This document shows positions 47,765-57,104 of a DNA stretch of 64,000 bases, one piece after another. Both the position numbers and the translations under genes were made by a program. Source of the DNA: JAFCUW01 sp049897565. Its GTDB lineage: Bacteria > Pseudomonadota > Gammaproteobacteria > Burkholderiales > Burkholderiaceae_D. A model generated the notes under the pieces. The model saw only the letters and a list, made by a program, of their open reading frames with translations, was not told the origin of the DNA and ran no database searches. The stretch covers positions 1 to 64,000 of the forward strand of contig NZ_JAFCWM010000020.1 of the NCBI RefSeq assembly GCF_049897565.1, in the 5' to 3' direction. Within the stretch, counting starts at the first letter, position 1. Each line of letters starts with the position of its first letter.

Positions 47765-47866
47765 TTTCATTTCCATAGTTTTAAGCGCTAGGGCAGCAGC
47801 GAGAATAGCATGGTGTAATGACATGTAGACCGATTTTCTCCGCGCCGGACTCAAGGAGCCCGCATC

Positions 47867-48090
47867 ACGTTGCTGCCAGCCGACGGCATCTGTATTGATG
47901 CGTCAAAGTCGAAGCAATCTCCTCTATACTGAAAGCGGACTTTGCCGAATGGCTGACGGGTGAAGTCGAGGTCGCCGCGATACCTGTATCGGCGTTCATC
48001 AGCCAGGGGACGGAACCGGGCATCGCGGTTCTGCTTTGCAAAAAAGACGAAACGTTGCGGCTCGCGCTGGACCGGCTTGCCAAGCTATGT
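47867..48090 (+). pseudogene. Diverged copy of the aminotransferase 3' end
   Basis: A 220-bp stretch aligns along its whole length with 46389-46609. Its translation KADFAEWLTGEVEVAAIPVS, then KKDETLRLALDRLAKL parallels EADFAEWLTRDVKVAAIPVS and KKDETLRLALERLAEL of the intact gene. An indel and no upstream part make it a remnant. The HD-GYP-like gene begins right after it. Confidence 0.88.
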
Positions 48091-49020
48091 ATGACGACAG
48101 CAAACCCTCCCATCGCACCGGTCTCGGTGCTGCGCACGCTGAACCTGGTCACCGCACAGCTGGACCGGGTATTGTCGGGGCTGTCCGCCTACAGCGACGC
48201 CGACCGGGCGCTGCGTCAGCTGGCGCATGAACTGGCGGCGGCCTGTGCGCTGTCCGCTGACGTTGCCGTCGCTTCCGTTCTCCTCAATCAGATTGCCGGG
48301 CGTTACGCCGTGCGGCATTGCGTCGACACGGCGGTGATTGCCTGCGTGGTGGCCCAGGCGATGGGCAGGCCGCCTGAGGAAGTGCTGGTCATCGCGGCGG
48401 CATCGCTGACGATGAATGTCGGCATGATGCGGCAGATTGAAACCTTTCAGAACCGGTCGTCCGCGCTGACGCCGGACGAGCGGGAAATCGTGCGGCGACA
48501 TCCGAGCCAGAGCGTGGCGCTGCTGCGAGAGGCCGGCGTAACGGACGAAGACTGGCTGGTGTGCGTGATGCATCATCATGAAAACGACGCCAGGAGTGGG
48601 TGCCCGGAGGGGCGACCTGAAAATGCAATTTCCGCCAACGCCAGGTTGATCGGACTGGCGGATCGCTACTGCGCGTGCGTTTCAGCCCGCAACTATCGGA
48701 GATCGATGCTGCCGCCGGTTACGCTTGACATTCTTCGACGCGATGCCGGGCACGATCCGGAGTTGACGCGACATTTCCTTGAGCAGATCGGGCGGTATCC
48801 GCCGGGGACACTGGTGAAGCTGGCAAATGGCGATACAGGAGTAGTGACCGGAAGGGATGCGTTATTTGTACACACGCTACGCGATGCAGCAGGGGCGCCA
48901 CTGTCAATCGTGCGCTACGCTGAGGGGCGCATGCATGAAATTTGCGTAGCCCTTCACGAAGACGAAGCGCGCTTAAGATTCAGCATGAAAACGGTTTGGG
49001 GTCAATTGGCCGCGTTATAA
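48091..49020 (+). CDS. HD-GYP-like signalling protein with altered motif
   Basis: A 309-residue protein of the HD-GYP (c-di-GMP phosphodiesterase) group by layout: YAVRHCVDTAVIACVVAQAM, then LTMNVGMMRQIETF, RRHPSQSVALLREAGVTDED and VMHHHENDARSGCPEG. In active enzymes the sequence is HD, and HHExxDGxGYP; here HD is absent and GYP is replaced by GCP. It is therefore probably catalytically poor and regulatory. ATG 48091 starts within the aminotransferase remnant, so its native upstream region may be lost. Confidence 0.78.
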   Translation: MTTANPPIAPVSVLRTLNLVTAQLDRVLSGLSAYSDADRALRQLAHELAAACALSADVAVASVLLNQIAGRYAVRHCVDTAVIACVVAQAMGRPPEEVLVIAAASLTMNVGMMRQIETFQNRSSALTPDEREIVRRHPSQSVALLREAGVTDEDWLVCVMHHHENDARSGCPEGRPENAISANARLIGLADRYCACVSARNYRRSMLPPVTLDILRRDAGHDPELTRHFLEQIGRYPPGTLVKLANGDTGVVTGRDALFVHTLRDAAGAPLSIVRYAEGRMHEICVALHEDEARLRFSMKTVWGQLAAL

Positions 49021-49032
49021 CAGCAGTAAATG

Positions 49033-49056
49033 CCCCGCAAGGCAACGCTTGCGGGG
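49033..49056. terminator. Terminator between HD-GYP-like gene and asparaginase
   Basis: CCCCGCAAG-GCAACG-CTTGCGGGG, 9-bp stem, between convergent genes. There is no strong T tract. Confidence 0.6.
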
Positions 49057-49068
49057 TGTTCCGTCGGC

Positions 49069-50115
49069 TTACTTGTTGAAAGCAGCTTGCAAGTCGGCCT
49101 GGCTCGTGACGCCGCTCTGCAGTAGCAGCATCAGCAGAATGCGTGCCTTGGCCGGTTTCAAATCATCGGCCATGACAGCGCCAGCGTCGAACGTCGTCTT
49201 GCCTCCCCCGACAAAGCCGTAACTTGGCAGCACCCGTCCATTGTGGACTCGGGTGGATACGACCACGGGCACTTTCTTCGACAGCGCATACCTGACGGCT
49301 TCATACATCGGCTCGTTCATGTTACCCATACCCAAGGCCTGCACGACGATTCCTTTGGCGCCGCGGTCGACGGCACTGCGCAGGGCCATGCCATCAGCGC
49401 CGCCGTACATCGCGACGATTTCGACCGTCGGCATTTTGTCGGCGCTGATCGCAATATGCTGCCGCCGCATCGGCGCGCTGGCATACGTTACGCGATCCGG
49501 GTACACCTCGCCAATGAAGCCGAAGTCGCCTGAATTGAACGTCTCCACGTTGCCGGTATGGGTCTTCGTCACGTAGCGCGCAGCATTGATCTGGTTGTTC
49601 ATCGCCAGCATGACGCCCTTGTCCTTCGACTGCGCGTCGACAGCGATACGGGCTGCATTGAGCAGGTTGCGCGGGCCGTCAAAGTCCGCCGACGAGGCGT
49701 TTCGCTGTGCGCCAATCAGGACGATGGGCTTGCTCGAGTTGACGGTCAGATCCAGCCAGTAGGCGGTTTCTTCCAGCGTGTCGGTACCGTGCGAGACGAT
49801 CACGCCAGATACTTCGGGACGCGCCAGCGCCGTTTGTACTGCCTTCGTCAGCTGGATCCAGCGCGGCGGATCCATGTAGTCAGACGGCACGTTCGACAGG
49901 TTGTTGACCTCGATGGTGGCGTACTTGCCTATATCAGGAACGGTGGCCAGTAAATCGTCGCCAGAAATTGCAGGAACCGGTGCTTTCTTCACAGGATCGA
50001 TTTTCATGGCGATGGTGCCGCCGGTGGCGATAAACTCAATTACCGGCTTGTTTTGCGCGAATGCCGTGGAAGCAGCCGTTAAGGCGACGCCCAATATCGT
50101 AGCTTTCAATTTCAT
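49069..50115 (-). CDS. ansB: Periplasmic type II L-asparaginase
   Basis: Hydrolyses L-asparagine (and some glutamine) to aspartate and ammonia. The 348-residue product has a signal peptide (residues 1-20, ending AFA). The active-site segments are FIATGGTIAMK (nucleophile Thr) and SHGTDTLEETAYW (Thr-Asp pair, near residue 112). ATG 50115 is chosen for the signal peptide; an upstream start at 50172 adds no sensible sequence. It is transcribed away from the 50.1-50.5 kb gap. Confidence 0.94.
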   Translation of the reverse strand: MKLKATILGVALTAASTAFAQNKPVIEFIATGGTIAMKIDPVKKAPVPAISGDDLLATVPDIGKYATIEVNNLSNVPSDYMDPPRWIQLTKAVQTALARPEVSGVIVSHGTDTLEETAYWLDLTVNSSKPIVLIGAQRNASSADFDGPRNLLNAARIAVDAQSKDKGVMLAMNNQINAARYVTKTHTGNVETFNSGDFGFIGEVYPDRVTYASAPMRRQHIAISADKMPTVEIVAMYGGADGMALRSAVDRGAKGIVVQALGMGNMNEPMYEAVRYALSKKVPVVVSTRVHNGRVLPSYGFVGGGKTTFDAGAVMADDLKPAKARILLMLLLQSGVTSQADLQAAFNK

Positions 50116-50500
50116 TTTGTCTCCTAAAGGTGCGAAGTAACGATGGTGAAACCATCTAGCCGCCACTGACAATTGCCGGGCAGCTTATTATGCCATTTGC
50201 AACGTTGCCGCACCTTCCAGGATTCATGCGTCACTATCAGCCGTGATAGGTGGGCCCCGATATCGCAGTTGATATCATATATTTCTTCTTCAACGCAGGA
50301 TGAGACAGACAGAGACAGCGATCACAAAAGTCGCTCCTGCCGAGGCGGCGGTCGCGAAACGTATGTTGGTGACGGCTGACCGCCGATTGGTTGCTGCATT
50401 GGTGAAAGTCATGCCATGGACAACAGGGAAGAGGCCGGCGCACCTGACGGCGAAAAATCATCAGCCGCGCTGCTTCGCGTGCCCGTACTGGAATGACGAG
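50116..50500. other. Intergenic stretch with no recognised gene
   Basis: It holds the asparaginase promoter region (minus strand) and an AT-richer patch near 50255-50290. An open frame at 50300-50521 (73 codons) has no recognisable homology and may be chance. Beyond 50500 the damaged N-terminal part of the kinase gene begins. Confidence 0.5.
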
Positions 50501-52269
50501 TCGCAGCGCTGGAAAGGGTAGTTGCCATCGAGCGACGGCGGCCGGGCCGCAAGCGCGTCCGCGAAGCTGAGCTGCTCGGCTTGCTGCAGCCGCTACTCGA
50601 TGGGCTGGCCGTGGTGCACGCCGCGGGTTTCCTGCACCGCGACATCAAGCCCGACAACATCTACGTGCGCAAGGACGACGGCAGCCTGGTGCTGCTCGAT
50701 TTCGGCGCCACGCTGTACTGGATAATTTCCGGCACCAAGCCGCCGGCGGCGCTGGCCCGGACCAGCGGCGCGGCGCAGATGATGCCGGCGCAGCAAGCGG
50801 GCCAAGACAGATTCAGCGATGCGTTCCTGGCCGCGGTCGACTGGGCGCGGCAAGCGGACCCGGTGGCGCGGCCGCAGGACCTGCGGGCTTTCTCGCAGAA
50901 ACTGAGTGCGTCGCACGCCGTTAGCCTGGCACTGCGCGACGCATTGAACGACGGCGAGGCCGCGCCGCGCTTCGCCAACGAAAGTTTTCGCGCGCTGATC
51001 AATTCGCCGAAGTTGTTCGCCAGGCGCTCGCTACATTTCCTACGCGCCCTGCTCCACCTCTCCTCGTGGCCGATGGTGGTCAAGATGGCGGCGGCGATGG
51101 TGCTGGCGGCGTTGCTGCCGATGCTCATTACCGCCTACTACAACCTGAACGGCTCGGTCCGAGCGGTGTCGGCCGGCGAGATGCGCAACCTGACGCGCAT
51201 GGCCGAAAGCACCGCGGGGCGCCTGTCCCAGCTCATCATCGATTACGAGAATCTGGCGAAGCTTCTCGCCACCGAAGAGGACTTGATCGATTACCTGAAA
51301 CAGCCCGACGCCGCGCGCAAAAAGGACGCCGACGCCAAGCCTGGCGTGCTGGTCAAGACAAATCCAAACCTTCATTTGATTTCGCTGGTCGATTCCAAGG
51401 GCATTGCGCTCATCGCGAGCGAAGCGGCGCTGGTGGGCAGGGATTTCAGTTCGCGCGAATACTTCAGGCAGCCGATGCGCGGACGCGCCTGGCAGACCAG
51501 TATTATCAGGGGCGTCATTCCCGGCGGGCGCGGGATGTATTACGCCCATCCGGTAGTCGACGAGGGCGGGGTCGTCATTGGCGTGCTGGTAATGCGCATC
51601 GAGGCTGCAACGTTCGACGGCATCGTGCATGCGGCCACGCGCGGTACCGACCGGGTGCCGCTGATGATCGATGGCGACGGCTTGCTGATTCATTACCGCG
51701 ATGCGGCCAAGATCAATCACAGCCTCGATACACTTAGCGAAAGCGCGCAGCAGCGCATCGCCGCCGATCAGCGCTTTGGCCAGCCGCGCATCGAGAGCCT
51801 GGGCATGCCGGTGCTGGCGCGCACGCTCATCAAAGCCAGACAGCCGGGCAGCCTGAGTTACTTGGCGACGCTGTCAGGGACGGAGGAGCACACTGGCTAT
51901 GCGCCGGTACCGGGGCAGGATTGGGTGGTGGCGCTGACCGAATCGCGCGACGTATTCGAGTCGCCATTGCAGCAGCTGTTTTCGAATGTCCTGCAAAGCG
52001 TGGTGATGGTCGGCGTGCTGTTCATGGTGTTTGCGGTGCTGTTTGCACGCAGTATTGTGCGGCTAATCGCGCGGCTGACGCAGGCAGCCACCGCACTCAA
52101 GGACGGCGAATACGACCGGGCGACGATCGCCGTCACGTCGAACGATGAAATTGGCCGCCTGTCGCGCACCTTCAATGTGATGATTGACGTGCTGCGCCAG
52201 CGCGAGCGCGAAAAAGGGCGCGGCACACGGCCTGGCGACAAGGACGACGTCGGCGACGATCAGACCTAA
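50498..52269 (+). pseudogene. Ser/Thr kinase-dCache-HAMP receptor with damaged kinase domain
   Basis: The readable part is about 560 residues. Kinase remains are AGFLHRDIKPDNIYVRKDDG (catalytic loop) and VLLDFGA (DFG), joined directly to TLYWIISGTKPP; the activation segment between DFG and that helix is missing, and the N-lobe is absent upstream. Two membrane helices (about 51070-51130 and 51980-52050) enclose a periplasmic double-Cache-like sensor (VDSKGIALIASEAALVGRDF, GRGMYYAHPVVDEGG). A HAMP segment ends it (LTQAATALKDGEYDRATIAV, EIGRLSRTFNVMID). No ATG start is convincing: TTG 50581 is open. The kinase is presumably dead; a shorter protein starting near 51072 is possible. Confidence 0.75.
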
Positions 52270-52285
52270 AAGCGCTTCGATCAGA

Positions 52286-53410
52286 TCAGTGGGAAAGCTG
52301 CTGCACCTTGCGGTCGACAAACCCCTGCAGGTCCGGCGTCAGGTTGGCCGACGCGCGCGCTTTCTGGAACGCGTCGAAGGCTTCCTTGTTGCGTTTATCC
52401 GCCTGCAGCGATATGCCCAGCCCCATCAGCCAGACGCCGTTATTCGGCATCGTTTGCAGCGCCGCCTGGAATTGCTCGGCCGCCTCGCGGTGACGGGCCT
52501 GGCGCTGCAGCGCGCTGGCCAGGAAGGCATGATATTCGGCGTTGCCGGTAGCGTAAGGCAAGGTGCGCTGCAAGGTCTCGATGCCGGTCCAGCCGCGCTC
52601 GATCTGCAGCCGCGCCAGCAACATGGCCAGCGTCGGCTGGCGCGGATCGGCACCCAGACCCTGCTGCAACTGGCGCGCCGCTTCATCGGGCCGGCCCGCT
52701 TCGATCAGCAGGCTGACCAGGGTCTGGCGCGCCGCCTCGTGACGCGGATCCGTGCGCAGCACCTGTTCGAGCGAGGCGATGGCATCGCCGGCGCGCCCGT
52801 CCTGCAGGGTGACCAGCGCGCGGCGGTATTCCGCCTCGGCACGTTGCGGGACGCCCATGCCGTGGCGAACCGCCGCGCCCGCTTGCTCGGCTTTTTCCGG
52901 CGCCTCTCGCTGCTCGGCCGCCAGGCGGCGTTTTTCTGTGCGCTGTTCTTCGGCAAGCAATTTTTGTTCACGCAGTTTTTCCTCGCGCAGTTGCTTGCGG
53001 GTCGGGCGCGGCGCGGCCTCGACCACCTCGACCGGCTGCGCAAGCGCACGCGGCGCCGCTTCCCTGGACGCCGGCAAGGACTCCGGCGCCGGCTCGCTGG
53101 CAACCGCTGCGGCCGGCTCGCTGACGACAGCGACAGGCGCCGGCTTGATCATCGGCGGCAGCAGCACCGTGCGTACCGCCGGGACCGGCGGCACGACAAC
53201 GGCCGTGACCGGCGCGGGCCGCTGCAGCATGCGCCAGCCGACGTAGCCGGCGCCGGCCAACGCGACAGCCACTGCCGCCGCGCCTGCCAGCAGCCACGGC
53301 GTGCGGCGCCGCTCGGCGACTACGGGCCGCACGTGTATTGGCGAGCCGGCCGTGGTCGGCACGCCGCCACGCGCGTCCAGGTCTTGCAGCATCTTGTTGA
53401 TCAGGCTCAT
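52286..53410 (-). CDS. mshN: MSHA biogenesis protein MshN (TPR protein)
   Basis: A 374-residue inner-membrane protein. MSLINKMLQDLDARGG is the MshN N-terminus, then one helix (WLLAGAAAVAVALAGAGYVG), an Ala/Pro-rich stretch, a charged coiled coil (KQLREEKLREQKLLAEEQR), and C-terminal TPRs (EYRRALVTLQDGRAGDAIAS, DEAARQLQQGLGADPRQPTL). It takes part in type IV pilus assembly. ATG 53410 overlaps the mshM stop (ATGA). It is the last gene of the locus; no mshE or mshG follows. Confidence 0.88.
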   Translation of the reverse strand: MSLINKMLQDLDARGGVPTTAGSPIHVRPVVAERRRTPWLLAGAAAVAVALAGAGYVGWRMLQRPAPVTAVVVPPVPAVRTVLLPPMIKPAPVAVVSEPAAAVASEPAPESLPASREAAPRALAQPVEVVEAAPRPTRKQLREEKLREQKLLAEEQRTEKRRLAAEQREAPEKAEQAGAAVRHGMGVPQRAEAEYRRALVTLQDGRAGDAIASLEQVLRTDPRHEAARQTLVSLLIEAGRPDEAARQLQQGLGADPRQPTLAMLLARLQIERGWTGIETLQRTLPYATGNAEYHAFLASALQRQARHREAAEQFQAALQTMPNNGVWLMGLGISLQADKRNKEAFDAFQKARASANLTPDLQGFVDRKVQQLSH

Positions 53411-54294
53411 CGGATCAAGGCCCAGCCGAGGCTGGCCACGGCGGCCACTGCCGACGCGCTGGCCATCCATGGCCACAGGCGCCGCCTCGGCGGCAAGGTG
53501 TCGCGCGCGGCAATGGCGATGTGTTTGCGTTCCACTTCGTGCCGGCCCTGCCCGTAAGCAAGCATCAACGACTTGTGGGCGATGATGTTGATCAGGCGCG
53601 GTACGCCACCGCTGGCGGCGAACAGCTTGGCAATGGCGCCCTTGGTAAACATGCGCGAACCGGTGAAGCCGGCGATGCGCAGGCGGTGCGCCAGGTAGTA
53701 CTCGAGGTCGTCGCGGCGCAGCGGCCCAAGATGATAGTGAAACGAAATGCGCTGCGCCAGCTGGCGGATCGAATCGAGCGCCAGCTTACGGTTCAGCTCG
53801 GGCTGGCCGAACAACACAATTTGCAGCAGCTTGCGCTTTTGCGTTTCCAGATTGGTGAGCAGGCGCAGCGCTTCCAGGCTTTCCACCGGGATCGCCTGCG
53901 CCTCGTCGAGGCACAGCAGCACGCGCTTGCCCTGCGCGGCGAAGCCGATCAGCTTGTGGGTAATCGATTTGAGCAGTTGATGCTGGTCGACATCCTTGTC
54001 GAGCTTGAGTTCGAGTTCGTCGGCGAGCGCCAGCATCAAGGTGCGCGGCTCGAGGTAGGGATTCGGGATGTAAGCGGTGACGAAATCGTCGCCGAGGGTG
54101 GCGATGAACTTGCGGCACAGCAGCGTCTTGCCGGTGCCCACTTCGCCGATGATCTTGATGAACCCTTCGCCACCGCGCGCGGCCACCAGCAAGGTGTTGA
54201 GCGCTTCCTGCGAATGGGCGCTGGTAAAGAAGAAGCTGGTGTCGGGCGTGATGCTGAACGGCATCTCGCGCAGGCCGAAGTGTGCGGTGTACAT
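53407..54294 (-). CDS. mshM: MSHA biogenesis ATPase MshM (ExeA-like AAA)
   Basis: A 295-residue AAA ATPase. MYTAHFGLREMPFSITPDTS is the ExeA/GspA-like start. Walker A GEVGTGKT is at about 50-57, Walker B LLCLDEAQAI at about 127-136. One helix near the C-terminus (WMASASAVAAVASLGWALI) anchors it. It probably drives a step in pilus or secretin assembly. It overlaps mshN by 4 bp and follows mshL by one base. Confidence 0.9.
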   Translation of the reverse strand: MYTAHFGLREMPFSITPDTSFFFTSAHSQEALNTLLVAARGGEGFIKIIGEVGTGKTLLCRKFIATLGDDFVTAYIPNPYLEPRTLMLALADELELKLDKDVDQHQLLKSITHKLIGFAAQGKRVLLCLDEAQAIPVESLEALRLLTNLETQKRKLLQIVLFGQPELNRKLALDSIRQLAQRISFHYHLGPLRRDDLEYYLAHRLRIAGFTGSRMFTKGAIAKLFAASGGVPRLINIIAHKSLMLAYGQGRHEVERKHIAIAARDTLPPRRRLWPWMASASAVAAVASLGWALIR

Positions 54295-54295
54295 G

Positions 54296-56074
54296 TTACT
54301 TGCGTCCCCGCGCGGAAGGATCGAGTTGCTCGATGCGGCGGCCGGCGTCGAGCAGGTCCGCGTTCCAGCTGCTGGCGCCTTCGACGATGGTCGGCTTGAT
54401 CAGCACCACCAGTTCGCGCTTCTGGTTGACGTTGCTGCGGTTGCCGAACAGCGCGCCGACCAGCGGCAGGTTGCCGGCGCCGGGAATCTGGCCGCGGTCG
54501 GACGTCGACGACTGGCGCATCAGGCCGCCGATGGCGACGACCTTGCCGTTCTGGCCGCGCACCATGCTGTCGATCTCCGACGTCGATGACGCCGCCAGCG
54601 GCAGGTTGAAGTTGCCGACGCTGCCGAGGTTGATCGACTTGGTGACGGTGGTGACCTGGCTGACCGACGGGTGCACGTGCAGCAATATGTTGCCGCGGTC
54701 GTCGATTTGCGGCGTCACGTCCAGCACCACGCCGGAAAAGAACGGCGTCAGGGTCACGTTCGGCGACGTCGTGTTGCCGGCCGCGCTGGTGTTGGTGACG
54801 GTGCTCACGCCGGTGACGAAGAACTCATCGGTGCCGATCTTCAGCACGGCCTTTTCATTGTTCATCGCCGCCACGCGCGGGCTCGACAGAACGTGCACGG
54901 TGCCCTGCGACTCGAGGAAGGAAATCAGCGCGGCGAAATTGCTGGTCTGGAATGCCAGGCCGAACAGCGAGTTGGCCGCGTCCGCCGCATTCGACAGCGA
55001 GAAGCCGGTCGCCGAGGCAAGACCGCTGCCGTTCTGGATCAGCGGCGCCTGGCCTGGCGGCAGCTGCACCGGCAGCCGCGCCAGCGCCGTGCCTGGCGAC
55101 AGCAGGCCGGCCGACGCGCGTGAATTGCCGTTGGCGCCAAAAGCGGCCCAGTTGATGCCGCTCTGGAAGCTGTCGTTCAGTTCGACTTCGAGGATCTTCG
55201 CTTCGAGGATCACCTGGCGGTCGACCGACAGCTGGGTCGCCTTCAGGTACAGGTCGACGCTGCGCAGTTCGTCAGGCATCGCGCGCACCACCAGCACGCC
55301 CGATTGCGGGCTGACCACCACGCTGCGCCCGCCGTCCTTGCCGCCGGAGCGGACGATGGCGTCGAGCGCGGCCTTCAGGTCGCCCCAGAAATCGCTCGCC
55401 GTCGTCGTGCTGACGTTGGTGCTGTCGTTCTGGGTGACGCGGTTGGCGCCGCCCTGGTCGCCGCCCTGGTTGTTCTGGCCGTTCTGGTTATTCTGCCCGC
55501 CCTGATTCGAGCCGCCCGCGTTCGCCACCGACGTCGACGACACCCGCAGGTTCGACGAGCCCTTGCGGCTGCCGACCAGGTAATTGACGTGAAACATGCG
55601 CGTCTGCATCGTCAGCGGGCGGATCGAGATGCGGGTGCCGTCGATGCGGTAGTCGTAGCCGTACATCTCGCGGATCGCGTCGAGCGTCTCGATCAGCGTG
55701 ACATCTTTCAGGTTGGCGCTGATGATGCCCGACACTTCAGGGTGCACCAGCATGTTGTAACGCGTGCCGGCAACGATCGAGTGGAAGAACTTGGGCGCCG
55801 GCACGTTGTTGAAGGCGACGTTGAACCGCTCGTCGAGCGCCTGGCGCGCCTTCGGCAGCTGGCCGGCCAGCGCCGCCACCGGCGGCATCAGCGCGTCGGC
55901 AACGGCCGCATCGGTGACGGGCGCCTGGCGCGCGGCCGCGGCGATCTGCGCATTGATGGCGTCGTAGGTGTCGCGCTTGGGCGTGGCGCTGCCGCAACCG
56001 GCCAGGCTGGCCGCCAGCGAGATCGCGGCCGCTGTCATCAGGTAAGTATGCATGCTGGAGCTGGACTTTCTCAT
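54296..56074 (-). CDS. mshL: Pilus (MSHA) secretin MshL
   Basis: Outer-membrane secretin through which the pilus passes; 592 residues. A lipobox SLAGCGS lies near residue 27. The N-terminal STN/N0-like domain (RFNVAFNNVPAPKFFHSIV, DVTLIETLDAIREMYGYDY) is followed by a Gly/Asn/Gln-rich linker (residues about 190-215) and a C-terminal secretin domain (VDRQVILEAKILEVELNDSF, VTPQIDDRGNILLHVHPSVS). ATG 56074 overlaps the mshK stop. Confidence 0.93.
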   Translation of the reverse strand: MRKSSSSMHTYLMTAAAISLAASLAGCGSATPKRDTYDAINAQIAAAARQAPVTDAAVADALMPPVAALAGQLPKARQALDERFNVAFNNVPAPKFFHSIVAGTRYNMLVHPEVSGIISANLKDVTLIETLDAIREMYGYDYRIDGTRISIRPLTMQTRMFHVNYLVGSRKGSSNLRVSSTSVANAGGSNQGGQNNQNGQNNQGGDQGGANRVTQNDSTNVSTTTASDFWGDLKAALDAIVRSGGKDGGRSVVVSPQSGVLVVRAMPDELRSVDLYLKATQLSVDRQVILEAKILEVELNDSFQSGINWAAFGANGNSRASAGLLSPGTALARLPVQLPPGQAPLIQNGSGLASATGFSLSNAADAANSLFGLAFQTSNFAALISFLESQGTVHVLSSPRVAAMNNEKAVLKIGTDEFFVTGVSTVTNTSAAGNTTSPNVTLTPFFSGVVLDVTPQIDDRGNILLHVHPSVSQVTTVTKSINLGSVGNFNLPLAASSTSEIDSMVRGQNGKVVAIGGLMRQSSTSDRGQIPGAGNLPLVGALFGNRSNVNQKRELVVLIKPTIVEGASSWNADLLDAGRRIEQLDPSARGRK

Positions 56075-56427
56075 TTGGAGCGGGGAATCGGGATGCTGGC
56101 CGGGCCGGCAAACAGCTTGAGCACCTGGCGCTGCTGGCCGCGTTGCAATTCAACTTCGCCGTCGCTGATGCGCACCAGCACGGCGCCGCGGAAGGCGCCA
56201 CCGAGGCGCACTGCCTCGCCGTCGATCACCGCGACCTGGCGCCCGCCCGGCTCGCGCGCGACCAGCACCGACTGCAGCACGGGCGCGGAAGGCGCGTCGG
56301 CAACAGCGGCGGCGCCAGGTTGCGGCTTGATCATCGATGCCGGCGGACGGGTCGGGTCCTGCAGCGCCTGCGCCGAAGCGCCGGCGCCGGCATGGAGCAG
56401 CACCGAAAACCAGACGGCGCGTTTCAT
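56071..56427 (-). CDS. mshK: MSHA biogenesis protein MshK
   Basis: A 118-residue exported protein. MKRAVWFSVLLHAGAGASA is a signal peptide. QDPTRPP and the C-terminal LQSVLVAREPGGRQVAVIDG and GAVLVRISDGEVEL resemble the PilP/GspC-like small domain of MshK. It links inner-membrane assembly to the secretin. ATG 56427 overlaps the mshJ stop (ATGA). Confidence 0.87.
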   Translation of the reverse strand: MKRAVWFSVLLHAGAGASAQALQDPTRPPASMIKPQPGAAAVADAPSAPVLQSVLVAREPGGRQVAVIDGEAVRLGGAFRGAVLVRISDGEVELQRGQQRQVLKLFAGPASIPIPRSK

Positions 56428-57104
56428 AGCGTGATCCATCGGCGCTCCAGGCTCAGGGTGTAGATGGTCAAGCTCAGGCGCGCGTTCGGATACTCCTCGA
56501 CCTGCAAGCCGGCCTGTCCCCAGAACAGCTGCGTGGGCATCGCTTCGAGTGCATCGAGGTAATGGACCATGTCGAGATAGTTGCCGCGCACTGTCAGCTG
56601 GACGCCGTGGCGGTACAGCAGCGGCGGCGGGAGCGACGCCGCAGCGGTGGCGGCCGGCGCGCCGACGCGCACGGCGGCGCCAACCGGCGTGGCCGGCAAG
56701 GTCGCCATTGCCACCATCTGCAGGCGGCCGTTGGCTTTCAGGATCGTTTCGAGCAGCGGCGCAATGCGCTCCGGCGGCACCAGGCCTTTTTGCATGGCGC
56801 GCAAGCTGGTGGACAATTGCTCGCTGTCGGCCTTGAGCGTGGCCAGGCGCGTGCGCGCCGCGACATCCGGGTCGAGCGCGTAAATCTGCACCTGCTGGGT
56901 GATGGCGGTGTCGATGGCGGCGATGGCGCGTTTCTGCTGGTTCAATTCGGCGCGCAGCGCGTCGCGTTTCACCTGCATGGGATTGAGCACCAGCGCGAAC
57001 AGCAGAAACACGATCGACACGGCCGCGGCGGCGAACAGCATGGCCCGCTCGCGCGCGATGAGGGCGTCGACGCGGGCAACGAACAGGTGCAGGCGCTGCT
57101 TCAT
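56424..57104 (-). CDS. mshJ: MSHA biogenesis protein MshJ (PilO-like)
   Basis: A 226-residue inner-membrane protein, PilO/GspM-like. One helix at about 22-42 (MLFAAAAVSIVFLLFALVL) is followed by a coiled coil (LRAELNQQKRAIAAIDTAIT) and a periplasmic ferredoxin-like fold (VQLTVRGNYLDMVHYLDALE). ATG 57104 overlaps the mshI stop by 3 bases. Confidence 0.9.
   Translation of the reverse strand: MKQRLHLFVARVDALIARERAMLFAAAAVSIVFLLFALVLNPMQVKRDALRAELNQQKRAIAAIDTAITQQVQIYALDPDVAARTRLATLKADSEQLSTSLRAMQKGLVPPERIAPLLETILKANGRLQMVAMATLPATPVGAAVRVGAPAATAAASLPPPLLYRHGVQLTVRGNYLDMVHYLDALEAMPTQLFWGQAGLQVEEYPNARLSLTIYTLSLERRWITL

Noticed and set aside
50300..50521. 73-codon open frame before the kinase remnant
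   Set aside because: No recognisable family, no convincing RBS and no conserved features; kept only as part of an unassigned stretch.
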